DNA of 32,534 nucleotides from Candidatus Atribacteria bacterium (GTDB lineage Bacteria; Bipolaricaulota; Bipolaricaulia; UBA7950; UBA9294), in NCBI GenBank assembly GCA_004525685.1, contig SPBW01000004.1, forward strand, positions 1 to 32,534, read 5' to 3'. The notes under the pieces are model-generated. The model did no database searches. It had not been told where the DNA came from and saw nothing but the letters and a program-made list of their open reading frames with translations. Positions 8,254 through 15,955 of the stretch are shown one piece after another (position 1 is the first letter of the stretch; each line of letters opens with the position of its first letter). A program made the position numbers and the translations under genes.

Positions 8254-8862
8254 CTACGGATGGCACAGCGAACCAAGGTCGATGTCCGCCAGCTTGACTG
8301 CTCGAACATTCTCCATTGACACCCAATGAGCTTGCGCCTCAATGGCTGCCGAACGATTGGCTTGGTAATCGCCATGTCCATCCTTGATGACCACGATGCT
8401 GTAACCCAGCTCGGCCCCGCGGAGCACCGCCGTATTCACGCAACATGTCGAATACAAGCCGCAAATGAGCAACTGCGTGATGCCCTCTTCTTGAAGCAGA
8501 TCGTGCAACGCAGGATCAGCAAACACGTCAGGGTCCGTCCGAGCAATGACTGTGTCAGACCCCGCCGGAGCTATCGATTCACAGAAGTGGAAATGATCCG
8601 CGTTCGTTTGAAGGTCACCGTTGACGAACTTCGCATAGATCATGGGAAGTCCCGCATCCCGCACAAGATCAACAACGCTCTCGACGCGCTCCAGGATCGG
8701 CTGACCATACACAGTCTGTAGCCGACTTCCTCCGAAAGCCAGTAGATTCGCCTGCATGTCAATGACAAGCAGCGCCGTCCTACAAGTTGGCGCCGCATTC
8801 GCCGTTGAAGCCAACACCATCACGACAAGAAGCCCGACTGCCCAGATGCCACTACGTCTCAT
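8254..8862 (-). CDS. Exported isochorismatase-family (cysteine hydrolase-fold) protein 1
   Basis: This 202-residue protein opens with a Sec signal peptide (MRR, hydrophobic core, ANA/AP cleavage near residue 23), followed by an isochorismatase-like fold. The Asp of VIDMQ (D35) and the nucleophile of STCCV (C141) are in place. The Lys that completes the D-K-C triad (usually in a VxEKxxxSAF context) is Arg108 in VIARTDPDVF. Typical family members are cytoplasmic amidases or isochorismate hydrolases, so a predicted export signal is unusual. The start has a GGAGGGG ribosome binding site four bases before it. The gene is the second of a tandem pair, 159 bases after its paralog, and the two are probably cotranscribed. 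Substrate is unknown; activity with Arg in place of Lys is uncertain. Confidence 0.85.
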   Translation of the reverse strand: MRRSGIWAVGLLVVMVLASTANAAPTCRTALLVIDMQANLLAFGGSRLQTVYGQPILERVESVVDLVRDAGLPMIYAKFVNGDLQTNADHFHFCESIAPAGSDTVIARTDPDVFADPALHDLLQEEGITQLLICGLYSTCCVNTAVLRGAELGYSIVVIKDGHGDYQANRSAAIEAQAHWVSMENVRAVKLADIDLGSLCHP

Positions 8863-8922
8863 GTCCCCTCCGTTCGTTCAATGAGTAGGTGCCCGAGGTT
8901 CGACTGATCCTGTCCCAAGCCA

Positions 8923-8944
8923 CCGGGCATGGCCGCTTGCCCGG
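8923..8944. repeat. Inverted repeat between the two isochorismatase-like genes
   Basis: The arms CCGGGCA (8923-8929) and TGCCCGG (8938-8944) form a perfect 7-bp stem with an 8-base loop in the 159-base gap between the two genes. There is no T-run on either side, so it is not a normal intrinsic terminator. It could be an RNA processing or mRNA-stability hairpin. Confidence 0.35.
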
Positions 8945-9021
8945 CCAGGGTCTAGTGCTTTGCAGGGTCTCGTCTCGCTATCCTCTACGCTGCAACGTTC
9001 ACTTCTTCTCAGCCCCGCTAG

Positions 9022-9624
9022 CTAAGGAGTCTTGAGGGAGTCGAGGTCTAGATTTGCAGATCTCACCACGGCCACGTTTGGCAAGCGAGCCCACTGGTAC
9101 TGTCTTGCGCTTGCTTGGGTCAGATTCTCGGGAACATCGCCATGACCTTCCGTGACAACGATGACGTCGTACCCAAGGTCACTCGCATTGCACACAGCAA
9201 TGTCGACGCAGTGCGTTGAGTAAAGGCCACAAATGATGACTCTGGTGAACCCTTCCTCCTCCATCAGAGCTTGTAGCGATGCAGTCATCGGGTCATGATC
9301 GGTCCTCACTAGAACACGATCCGAATCCCGAGGGGTAATGGATGCAGGGAACGGAACTGTCTCTGGATCCTGCATCGATCCCGAAATGTGGGACGAGTAG
9401 ATGATGGGAATCTCGGTAGCTCGTACACGTGCAACGATAGCCTCGACACTATCAAGAATCGGCTGGCTGAATACGTTGACTACTCGCCCAGACCCAAGAC
9501 CAAAAGGATCGACTTGCATATCGACAATCAAGAGAATCGTATCACACGGCCCCGCCAACACAGATACGGATGTGAGCAGCAGCAACATACCAATCAGAAA
9601 ACCACAGAAACTTCGAACATTCAT
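9022..9624 (-). CDS. Exported isochorismatase-family (cysteine hydrolase-fold) protein 2
   Basis: This 200-residue paralog of the preceding gene product has a signal peptide (MNVRSF, hydrophobic run, SVLA/GP cleavage near residue 24). Asp35 of IVDMQ and Cys139 of STHCV are present, and the triad Lys is again Arg (R107, VLVRTDHDP). Shared features such as ICGLYST and the EGHGD/DGHGD segment show the two arose by duplication. I chose the ATG at 9624 because GGAGG lies four bases before it; an ATG seven codons upstream has no such site and would put extra residues ahead of the signal peptide. It is the first gene of the pair. Substrate and partner are unknown, and a periplasmic or extracellular location is inferred from the signal alone. 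Confidence 0.84.
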   Translation of the reverse strand: MNVRSFCGFLIGMLLLLTSVSVLAGPCDTILLIVDMQVDPFGLGSGRVVNVFSQPILDSVEAIVARVRATEIPIIYSSHISGSMQDPETVPFPASITPRDSDRVLVRTDHDPMTASLQALMEEEGFTRVIICGLYSTHCVDIAVCNASDLGYDVIVVTEGHGDVPENLTQASARQYQWARLPNVAVVRSANLDLDSLKTP

Positions 9625-10032
9625 TCTTCCTCCGACGCACAACATCCGTGAGACCCTAAATCAAGCGATCTCGAACTGGGGTTGGAGGCGGCTGCCGCCT
9701 CCTTCCCGCCAAGCGGCTCTGATTTTTAAGTAGTCTGTCGTTATCAAGTAGCGTTACTTCACCGTGCTACCCGACTCGAAATGCTTGACCCTGGTTCTAT
9801 GACTTGGGCCTTGATCTAGGCGCACTCAAGCCGTTCGGGAGCTGGCATTTAGATTGTTGTGGTACTCGTCACAGCATCGTCACCGCTTGGCGGCGTGTGC
9901 TTTCTTGTCGCGGGAGTACAGGCCCAAACTGGAACAGCGTCGTCTTGGTGGGCAATGCGTCCGGCTGAGCTGCCACGCTTGCGGCTGCGCATTCGCATCT
10001 CGCCAAGTGTATCATGCTCTCGGAGGAGCGCG
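9625..10032. other. 408-base divergent intergenic region
   Basis: This region lies between the minus-strand isochorismatase pair and the plus-strand release-factor-like gene, so it should hold promoters in both directions. I see no coding frame with a credible start. A GC-rich palindrome sits at 9684-9702. A TATCAT box (10009-10014) lies 18 bases before the ATG at 10033 but lacks a good -35. A short T-run at 9721-9727 follows only a poor 5-bp stem and has no plus-strand gene before it, so I do not call it a terminator. Confidence 0.6.
9684..9702. repeat. GC-rich palindrome, arms GGAGGCGGC / GCCGCCTCC
   Basis: Two 9-base arms are perfectly complementary around a single central T, about 60 bases upstream of the isochorismatase-like gene start at 9624. 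It may be an operator or the centre of a strong hairpin. No other copy was noticed in the window. Confidence 0.45.
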
Positions 10033-10377
10033 ATGAATATCCCAGCGTCTGATCAAGATCTTCTATACGACTGTCAGGTCGACACGTTCCGCTCTAGCGG
10101 CCCGGGAGGCCAGAATGTGAACACGCGCGATACGGCTGTCCGCATTCGACATCTCCCATCTGGCATTGTGGTGACATGCCAGCGCGAGCGAAGCCAGCTT
10201 CGTAATAAGCAGATTGCACTTCAGGAGCTCAGGGATCGGCTGGAAGCCCTCAACACGCCCAAGAAGAACCGGATTCGTACATCCATCCCAAGACGCGTTC
10301 GTGCCATGATCAGCGAACAGAAGAAGCAGCGCAGTCTCAAAAAGGATCTCCGTAAGAAACCCAGGGTCCATGACTAG
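10033..10377 (+). CDS. Stand-alone release-factor-type GGQ domain protein (peptidyl-tRNA hydrolase-like)
   Basis: This 114-residue protein consists almost only of the class I release factor catalytic domain. SSGPGGQNVNT places the GGQ at residues 25-27, followed by TAVRIRHLPSGIVVTCQ and the RSQxxNKxxA segment, then a Lys/Arg-rich tail. In full release factors this domain hydrolyses peptidyl-tRNA in the ribosomal P site. Codon-recognition and N-terminal domains are missing here. Short proteins of this kind, such as ArfB/YaeJ and RF-H relatives, act in ribosome rescue, and the basic tail resembles the ArfB tail that enters the empty mRNA channel. The sequence around GGQ is nearer to RF2 than to ArfB. 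The start is set by GGAGGA seven bases upstream; the frame is open further upstream without a good start. FG-GAP follows after 61 bases. Confidence 0.85.
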   Translation: MNIPASDQDLLYDCQVDTFRSSGPGGQNVNTRDTAVRIRHLPSGIVVTCQRERSQLRNKQIALQELRDRLEALNTPKKNRIRTSIPRRVRAMISEQKKQRSLKKDLRKKPRVHD

Positions 10378-10438
10378 GTCAAGAGTATGGCCCGGTACCC
10401 TGTCATCGCTACAGCGCACGCATCATCAGGAGGATGCA

Positions 10439-11563
10439 ATGAAGCAGATCGGTCTGGTCGGGGCGAGCTGCGTGTTGTTCGGGATCGCGATGATTGCTGT
10501 GTCTCTTGTCGCGGCATCGTCGGAGAATGCTCAGTTCAGTATTGGCGATCGCGTCGGCAATGCGCTGAGATGGGGGATTGCCCTCGGCGATGCGGACGGT
10601 GACGGCGATCTTGACGCGTTGGTCGCCAATGAATCGCGTGGAAGCCTCCTCTGGATGAATGACGGCTGCGCGTCTTTCATAGAGAACGCGCAGCCGTTTC
10701 CCGATGCAATAGCAGGCAAGCTTGTTGATGTTGATGGCGACGAAGATCTGGAGATCATGCTTGTGATGTGGGACGAGCCGCTGTCAGTCTGGCGCGGTGA
10801 GGGTGACGGTACCTATTCAGAGGTCCTGCAAGGATTACTCCCCGTGGGTGCGATCGATCTTGCTGCCGCCGACCTTGATGCCGATGGTGATCTCGATCTG
10901 TTCCTTGCGCGGGATGGGGAGGACATCGTGCTGATCAACGACGGCACAGGCATGTTCTCGGATTCCGGACAGCGCCTTGGTACTGGATTCTCAGCCGAAG
11001 TGGAGCTATCTGACATGGATCAGGACGGCGACATCGACGCAGTAGCCGATGGGTGGGGAGGTTCCGGGCACATCTGGCTCAACGACGGGAGCGGCTTCTT
11101 CACACAAAGCCATCCGCTGACGGGCCCCAATTGGCATGTGAACGGGCTCGCGCTGGGAGATGTCGATGGCGACGGTGATCTTGACGCCGTGCTCGTCTCC
11201 TCTCTCTACGATCCGCACGAGATTTGGCTAAACGACGGATCAGGATTCCTCGTGGACAGCGGGCAACGTTTGGCTGCGCCCGACGGCTATGGAGTCGCGC
11301 TCGGCGATGTCGATGGAGATGACGATCTCGACATGGTCATGGTCATCGGCGGTCAGCCGCGCACCGGAATTGCTTTGTGGATCAATGAGGACGGCGTCTT
11401 CGTTCAGGGTCAGATCGAACCGTATGCGGCCCTCGGGCGAGACGTCGCGCTGGCGGATCTCGATGATGACGGCGATCTGGATATCTTCGGAGCATTCCTC
11501 GCCTACACAGGAGGTTTTCTTCCGAGCCCAAATCGTATTTGGCTGAACCGCTCGAACGACTGA
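10439..11563 (+). CDS. Exported FG-GAP/VCBS repeat protein, seven repeats
   Basis: This 374-residue protein has a signal peptide (MKQIGLVGAS then a hydrophobic stretch to about residue 26) and seven repeats with the Ca-binding-like pattern D-x-D-x-D-G-D-x-D. These lie near residues 51, 97, 145, 192, 241, 290 and 340, thus spaced 46-50 residues. Alternating with them are LWMNDG/IWLNDGSGF turns. Seven such repeats are what a seven-bladed beta-propeller of the integrin-alpha type needs, and there is almost no sequence outside them. The second repeat (DVDGDEDLE) is the least regular. It is probably a periplasmic or surface calcium-dependent binding protein; the partner is unknown. AGGAGG six bases before the ATG at 10439 fixes the start. 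It probably shares a transcript with the GGQ protein, though no functional link is evident. Confidence 0.87.
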   Translation: MKQIGLVGASCVLFGIAMIAVSLVAASSENAQFSIGDRVGNALRWGIALGDADGDGDLDALVANESRGSLLWMNDGCASFIENAQPFPDAIAGKLVDVDGDEDLEIMLVMWDEPLSVWRGEGDGTYSEVLQGLLPVGAIDLAAADLDADGDLDLFLARDGEDIVLINDGTGMFSDSGQRLGTGFSAEVELSDMDQDGDIDAVADGWGGSGHIWLNDGSGFFTQSHPLTGPNWHVNGLALGDVDGDGDLDAVLVSSLYDPHEIWLNDGSGFLVDSGQRLAAPDGYGVALGDVDGDDDLDMVMVIGGQPRTGIALWINEDGVFVQGQIEPYAALGRDVALADLDDDGDLDIFGAFLAYTGGFLPSPNRIWLNRSND

Positions 11564-11692
11564 TCCTTCGTCCGGGCGGGCAATCTTCGCTCCATCGTCT
11601 CTACATGCGCTGGGATGCGTATCCAGGCGGTGGCATGAAGTCCCTCTTTGCACATCAGCGGCACCGGCCATCCGTCACGCGTTAGATGTCAG

Positions 11693-11704
11693 TATACTCG
11701 GGCT
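11693..11704 (+). promoter_or_regulatory. -10 box placed for a leaderless transcript of the glutamine amidotransferase-like gene
   Basis: TATACT (11693-11698) is followed by exactly six bases and the ATG at 11705, so transcription starting seven bases after the box would begin at the A of the start codon. No Shine-Dalgarno sequence precedes this ATG. The -35 is poor. The rest of 11564-11692 shows no gene and no clear terminator for the FG-GAP gene. Confidence 0.5.
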
Positions 11705-12391
11705 ATGTTGCCACGAGTTCTCATCATCAATAACGCTGTGCATCGCCACTTGTTCAAGCCAGCCTGGCATTGGCGGGCTCATCTCAAGGGCATCGAAACG
11801 CACGTCGTCAATATCCCGTCCGGCGAGCTAGTCCCTGCGCTAGAAAGCTTCAGCCATATCATCCTCACGGGATCGGAAGCATCCATTCTTGAGCCCAAGC
11901 CGTGGTACGACGTTGAATCGAGCCTGATTCGTGAGGCTGTAGAGCTCGGTATTCCCATTCTCGGGTCGTGCTTTGGTCATCAGATGCTCGTGTATGCTCT
12001 GTCAGGGCCCCAGTACCTGCGACAATCCGATCCACCGGAAGTGGGATGGGCCAACATCGAGATCACGGGCACGGACGTTCTCTCTGGCGGCTTGGAGAGT
12101 CCATGGCCGACGTTCGTCTATCATTTTGATGAGGCAATTGATCCTCCCTCACCGTGGATCAAGCTTGGCAAGACACGCCATTGCGACACACATATGCTTC
12201 GCTTCGGCTCGCACAAGGTATGGGGCATACAAGCCCATCCAGAGATTTCGTCGCGCAAGGCCAGGTTTTTCATTCGAGCGACTCTGTTGATGGGCAGGAA
12301 ACCGATGAAACACATCTTCAAGGCATTGCGCCATGTGCCGCCCCCAAACGACGTTGCGGACAAAATCCTACAACGTTTCCTCGAGCAGTAG
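11705..12391 (+). CDS. Class I glutamine amidotransferase-like protein
   Basis: This 228-residue stand-alone domain has the class I GATase nucleophile elbow GSCFGHQ (Cys89) and the catalytic His178 and Glu180 in QAHPE. Residues around ILTGSEAS fit the oxyanion-strand region. Such enzymes release ammonia from glutamine for a partner synthetase, or act on gamma-glutamyl bonds as in the GMP synthase-like or PuuD-like families. Here no synthase domain is fused and no partner is adjacent. C-terminal residues 190-228 are rich in Lys and Arg. It converges on the threonine synthase gene with 38 bases between stops. The start is the ATG six bases after a TATACT box; an upstream in-frame ATG at 11648 has less support because it would span that box. 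The fold is sure, the substrate unknown. Confidence 0.83.
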   Translation: MLPRVLIINNAVHRHLFKPAWHWRAHLKGIETHVVNIPSGELVPALESFSHIILTGSEASILEPKPWYDVESSLIREAVELGIPILGSCFGHQMLVYALSGPQYLRQSDPPEVGWANIEITGTDVLSGGLESPWPTFVYHFDEAIDPPSPWIKLGKTRHCDTHMLRFGSHKVWGIQAHPEISSRKARFFIRATLLMGRKPMKHIFKALRHVPPPNDVADKILQRFLEQ

Positions 12392-12429
12392 CCGCCAGCT
12401 CGCAGCGTCGCGGCACGAGATTACACTCG

Positions 12430-13770
12430 CTATGTTCGCCGATCGATTTCGCGGGCGATTTGCTCGTTGATGGCTTTGGCATCGGCTTTCATCCGAATCG
12501 GACGATTGGCAAGCCTTGATTGCACGTTGGGGATCGAGTCGCTGTGATAGCGCGTCTTGAACTCCGTGAACTTGAGGCCGTGGGCAGTGGCAATCACCAC
12601 CACGCGATCGGTTGCACGGATGATACCGTCTTGCACTGCCTTGGATAGGCAAGCCAACGCTACGCCTGTCTGAGGACATGTGTACAGACCGTGCAGATCG
12701 GCTCTCGCTGAAGCATCTGCCAACGCTTGTTCACTGGCCTGTTCCACCACGCCATCCAGCTCTCGAAGCACCTTCACAGCACGCTCATAGCTCACAGGGT
12801 TTCCAATACGGATGGCTGTGGCGAGCGTCGCATCAGCTTCCTGAGGCTCAAAGGACTCAAAGCCGTCTCGATAACTGTGATAGAGAGGGTTGGCACTCTG
12901 CGCCTGTGCCGCCAAAACACGCGGCAGTCGATCAATGAGGCCTAGTTGCTTCATCATCATCAATCCTTTGCCCAACGCGCTGACGTTACCCAGGTTGCCG
13001 CAGGGAATAACAATCCATTCTGGCGGATCCCAGGCGAGTTGCTCGGCCATCTCCACAGCGAGGGTCTTCTGCCCCTCAATCCGAAGCGGATTCTTGGAGT
13101 TGGCGAGGTAGAACTGCGGATCGTGTGATATTTCCTCGACAAGATGCATGCACCCGTCGAAGTCTGTTTCCAGCGCAAGCACGATAGCACCATTGGCCAA
13201 TGGTTGTGCCAGCTGGGCTTCGGAAATCTTGCCTTCAGGCAGAAGGACAAGGGTCGGAATTCCAGCGCTGGCTCCATAGGCAGCAAGCGCCGCCGATGTA
13301 TCCCCCGTCGATGCACAGACGACAGCACGGATTGCCGATCCATGTGCAATCATCTGATTCACGTGCGAAACCAGCACTGTCATCCCTAGATCCTTGAACG
13401 AACCGCTGTGTGTCGTGCCGCACTGCTTCATCCACAGATCCTGGATGCCGATCTCTTGAGCCAGTCGGGGTACTGAAAGAAGAGGAGTTCTCCCTTCTCC
13501 CAGCGAGATGCGCAACTTTGGGTGAAGCGACGGGAGAACCCACTCCCCCTTGCTCCAAACACCGCTGGCTTCAGGTCCCACCATTTCGCAGGCGCGCTCG
13601 CGGAAGAGCTGTTTCCATTCGTCTGCTGTCTTGGATCCCAGGGCAGCCAAGTCATGCTCAACATCGAGCAGGCCACCGCATTTCGGACAGTGATAGATGG
13701 ATTGATCCATCGGGTGACGTCCTTCACAACCACGAACACAGGCGTACCAGCAACTGGGCTCAAGGCTCAT
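12430..13770 (-). CDS. thrC: Threonine synthase
   Basis: This 446-residue PLP enzyme converts O-phosphohomoserine to threonine. The PLP lysine lies in SGSFKDLG (K126). ASTGDTSAALAAYGA (about 153-167) supplies the phosphate-binding and asparagine-loop-like segment, and IPCGNLGNVSALGKG follows. The N-terminal 40 residues hold Cys 7, 11, 15, 28 and 31, including a CPKCGG knuckle as in many longer threonine synthases. The start at 13770 has GGAGG six bases upstream and overlaps the stop of the preceding HAD gene by ATGA, which implies translational coupling. It is the last gene of the operon and converges on the amidotransferase-like gene. The related enzyme cysteate synthase or a threonine-synthase-like paralog is possible, but the operon makes ThrC the clear choice. 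Confidence 0.94.
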   Translation of the reverse strand: MSLEPSCWYACVRGCEGRHPMDQSIYHCPKCGGLLDVEHDLAALGSKTADEWKQLFRERACEMVGPEASGVWSKGEWVLPSLHPKLRISLGEGRTPLLSVPRLAQEIGIQDLWMKQCGTTHSGSFKDLGMTVLVSHVNQMIAHGSAIRAVVCASTGDTSAALAAYGASAGIPTLVLLPEGKISEAQLAQPLANGAIVLALETDFDGCMHLVEEISHDPQFYLANSKNPLRIEGQKTLAVEMAEQLAWDPPEWIVIPCGNLGNVSALGKGLMMMKQLGLIDRLPRVLAAQAQSANPLYHSYRDGFESFEPQEADATLATAIRIGNPVSYERAVKVLRELDGVVEQASEQALADASARADLHGLYTCPQTGVALACLSKAVQDGIIRATDRVVVIATAHGLKFTEFKTRYHSDSIPNVQSRLANRPIRMKADAKAINEQIAREIDRRT

Positions 13771-14903
13771 CGTCGACCTCCAATGATGTGGGTTCGGGCC
13801 AGGTGGATTGGCAAGCCGCCCTCGACCCTCGTGTCGGGAGGGAAACAGGCCTCGTCTGGCTTGTCTGAGAGGCCGAAGATCACGCATCCCTGGGCTTTCC
13901 AACGCTTGATTGCCATCCACACTTCTTCGGTGATGACAATCTCCTCATCAAGCATCGTCTCCCGAGATGCATCGTTCGACAGATGCCCCATCAGTCCGGT
14001 TGTGCATCGGTACTCAGCTTGTCGAAACGAAGAAAAGGGCGTTGGATTACCAGCCTTCACCTGCACATAGACGCTCTGTTGGAGCTGAGCCAATGCATCT
14101 GTGAGTTGGCTTCGTCTCGTCTCTAGGTCATTGACGAATGCTCGGAACCCGTCGATCTGCCCGTTGGCAACAGATGCCGTCAACTCCTCCAGATCAATCA
14201 TGCCGCCTGCAACCAGTAGAGAGACGTAGGCAACAGCATCTTGGTTGTCTCCTGTCAGAGGGTGAAATGCAGAACCGTTAACCACATTGTAGATTCGCGC
14301 GAACGCGTCCTCTGCTGCCAGTGATTCATCGGCATGATCACGTGCCACCTCATAGGCGGCTTGCCGCCGCGCACGGTCAATGACCTGGTCATTCCGTCCG
14401 CGCGCACCCAGGAGTGTCTTGTCGATATCGACAACGATCATTGTGCCTTCGTCGCAACCGAAGCCATCCAACAATCCATCCTCCACGAACGAAGCGACGT
14501 CGCTCCACTGATTGGATACAGTCAGGTTTTGCCCCGCAGCCAGCGCGCGCGTCTCCCGGCACGCACTGGGTCCCTCGTCGGCAATGAACGCGCGCCCTTG
14601 CCATCCCATCGCTTGGCAAAGATTGGAGAACGCGGACACATCGTTGTGCATTGTGTCGCCGACAAATACGAGGCGAGAAGCATCAGATGCAGTGCCTGAC
14701 AATCTGCGTGCCTCGCGCAGGATCTCGCCAATGACACTGGCATACTCAGGCTCTGCCTTGCGTGGAAGTCGGTCTCTTGCCATACCCAGCTTCGATCTCA
14801 AGTCACCGATCGTTGGCAGTCGATCATCGACTGGAATCAGGTTTCGGTAGACGAGGAAGCCGCCGAACACATCGTCCAGTGTTCCCGAAGAAAAGCCTGT
14901 CAT
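13767..14903 (-). CDS. HAD-superfamily protein with permuted motif order, in the homoserine-kinase slot of the threonine operon
   Basis: I do not recognise this 378-residue protein as a named family, but it carries all four HAD motifs in an unusual order. The N-terminal part has K49 in RKAEPE (motif III) and VGDTMHND (motif IV, D83 and D88). VVDIDKT follows much later (motif I, D159 and D161), and IFGLSDKP (motif II, S346) near the C-terminus. About 180 residues, mostly helical, lie between I and II, where a C1 cap would be. Thus III-IV precede I-II, as expected for circular permutation; neither half alone is complete. HAD proteins are phosphatases or phosphotransferases acting through an aspartyl-phosphate. 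It overlaps asd and thrC by four bases each (ATGA). The operon lacks thrB, so it may make O-phosphohomoserine, as the unrelated-looking HAD enzyme ThrH can. A regulatory phosphatase or an unrelated role is not excluded. Confidence 0.7.
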   Translation of the reverse strand: MTGFSSGTLDDVFGGFLVYRNLIPVDDRLPTIGDLRSKLGMARDRLPRKAEPEYASVIGEILREARRLSGTASDASRLVFVGDTMHNDVSAFSNLCQAMGWQGRAFIADEGPSACRETRALAAGQNLTVSNQWSDVASFVEDGLLDGFGCDEGTMIVVDIDKTLLGARGRNDQVIDRARRQAAYEVARDHADESLAAEDAFARIYNVVNGSAFHPLTGDNQDAVAYVSLLVAGGMIDLEELTASVANGQIDGFRAFVNDLETRRSQLTDALAQLQQSVYVQVKAGNPTPFSSFRQAEYRCTTGLMGHLSNDASRETMLDEEIVITEEVWMAIKRWKAQGCVIFGLSDKPDEACFPPDTRVEGGLPIHLARTHIIGGRR

Positions 14904-15955
14904 CGCACGTATCCTTCGTGAACGAGCAGCTCGCTATTGAGGATCGATCCGCCTGCTGCTCCCCGCACGGTGTTATGCACGACAATCACCAATCGGAAAT
15001 CGAGCACCGGGCACTCGCGAATCCGTCCGACAGTCACCTGCATGCCACCACCCGCATCTCGATCGAGCCGCGGTTGTGGGCGATCGGGCTCTGTCCTTAC
15101 AACAAGTGGGAACTCCGGTGAGCTCGGCAAGCCCCTCGCTGCAACAGCGCCGCGGAATGCCGCTAGCACCGACCGCACCTCGTCGACGGATGCACGCTGC
15201 TCAAGCTTGAGTGACAGGCAGATGGTATGACCGTCAACTACAGGGACTCGATTCGCCTGCGCACTGAAAGCGAATGAAGCTTCCATCTGACGCTCGTTCT
15301 CCACTTGACCAAGTAGGATTCGCGCTTCTCTCTCCATCTTCTCCTCTTCCCCAGGAATCAGACAGAGAACGTTGTCGATGGCGTCAAGTGAGGACACTCC
15401 CGGATGTCCGGCTCCAGACACTGCTTGCATGGATGTTGCAAGGACTGTCTGGAGGCCGAAAGCGTCAGCAAGCGGCTTGAGAACGAGGGCGATTCCAGTG
15501 GTTGTGCAGTTGGGATTGGTAACGAGAAGTCCAGGCCAACTGCGATTCTTCCGCTGGATATCGATCAGCGCCGCATGCTCTGCGTTGATCTCGGGAACGA
15601 GAAGGGGCACATCGTCTTCGAAGCGATAGGCTGAAGCGTTGGATGAGATGGCTATTCCCGCTTCGGCGAACGCCGGTTCGACTTCGCGTGCCGCCCCAGA
15701 GGGCAGGGCCGAGAAGACAAGGCCGATTCCGTCAAGCCCCTTAGGGTCGAGCGGTTGAATAGTCAGGCGCCCGACCTTCTCCGGAAGCGCAGTGGGCAAC
15801 CGCCACGTACAGGCGTCGGCGTAGGGTTTTCCAACACTCCTTTCCGAAGCAGCGAGCGCGGCAACCTCAAGCCACGGATGGCCTTCGAGAAGCTGAACAA
15901 AGCGCTGCCCGACAGTTCCGGTCGCACCTAGGATGGCCACGGGAATTCGTTTCAT
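14900..15955 (-). CDS. asd: Aspartate-semialdehyde dehydrogenase (archaeal/fungal-type)
   Basis: This 351-residue enzyme reduces aspartyl phosphate to aspartate semialdehyde with NADPH. It has an N-terminal dinucleotide-binding GATGTVGQ (10-17), the nucleophile Cys150 in TNPNCTTTG, and His243 in VDGHT as general base. The SGAGHPGVSSLDAIDN segment and the overall length fit the archaeal/fungal branch rather than the enterobacterial one. It begins within the end of lysC and ends within the start of the HAD gene, each by a four-base ATGA overlap, so its translation is probably coupled to both neighbours. It supplies the branch-point compound for homoserine and for lysine/diaminopimelate; no dap gene is in this operon. 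Confidence 0.95.
   Translation of the reverse strand: MKRIPVAILGATGTVGQRFVQLLEGHPWLEVAALAASERSVGKPYADACTWRLPTALPEKVGRLTIQPLDPKGLDGIGLVFSALPSGAAREVEPAFAEAGIAISSNASAYRFEDDVPLLVPEINAEHAALIDIQRKNRSWPGLLVTNPNCTTTGIALVLKPLADAFGLQTVLATSMQAVSGAGHPGVSSLDAIDNVLCLIPGEEEKMEREARILLGQVENERQMEASFAFSAQANRVPVVDGHTICLSLKLEQRASVDEVRSVLAAFRGAVAARGLPSSPEFPLVVRTEPDRPQPRLDRDAGGGMQVTVGRIRECPVLDFRLVIVVHNTVRGAAGGSILNSELLVHEGYVR

Noticed and set aside
9700..9727. Terminator-like GCCGC/GCGGC stem with TTTTT at 9721-9727
   Set aside because: The stem is only 5 bp with a long loop, seven bases separate it from the T-run, and no plus-strand gene precedes it.
9859..10032. N-terminal extension of the GGQ protein
   Set aside because: The frame is open upstream, but GGAGGA lies seven bases before the ATG at 10033 and the extension does not resemble the family.
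12392..12429. Bidirectional terminator between the convergent amidotransferase-like gene and thrC
   Set aside because: Only short imperfect GC-rich complementarity and no T-run on either strand.
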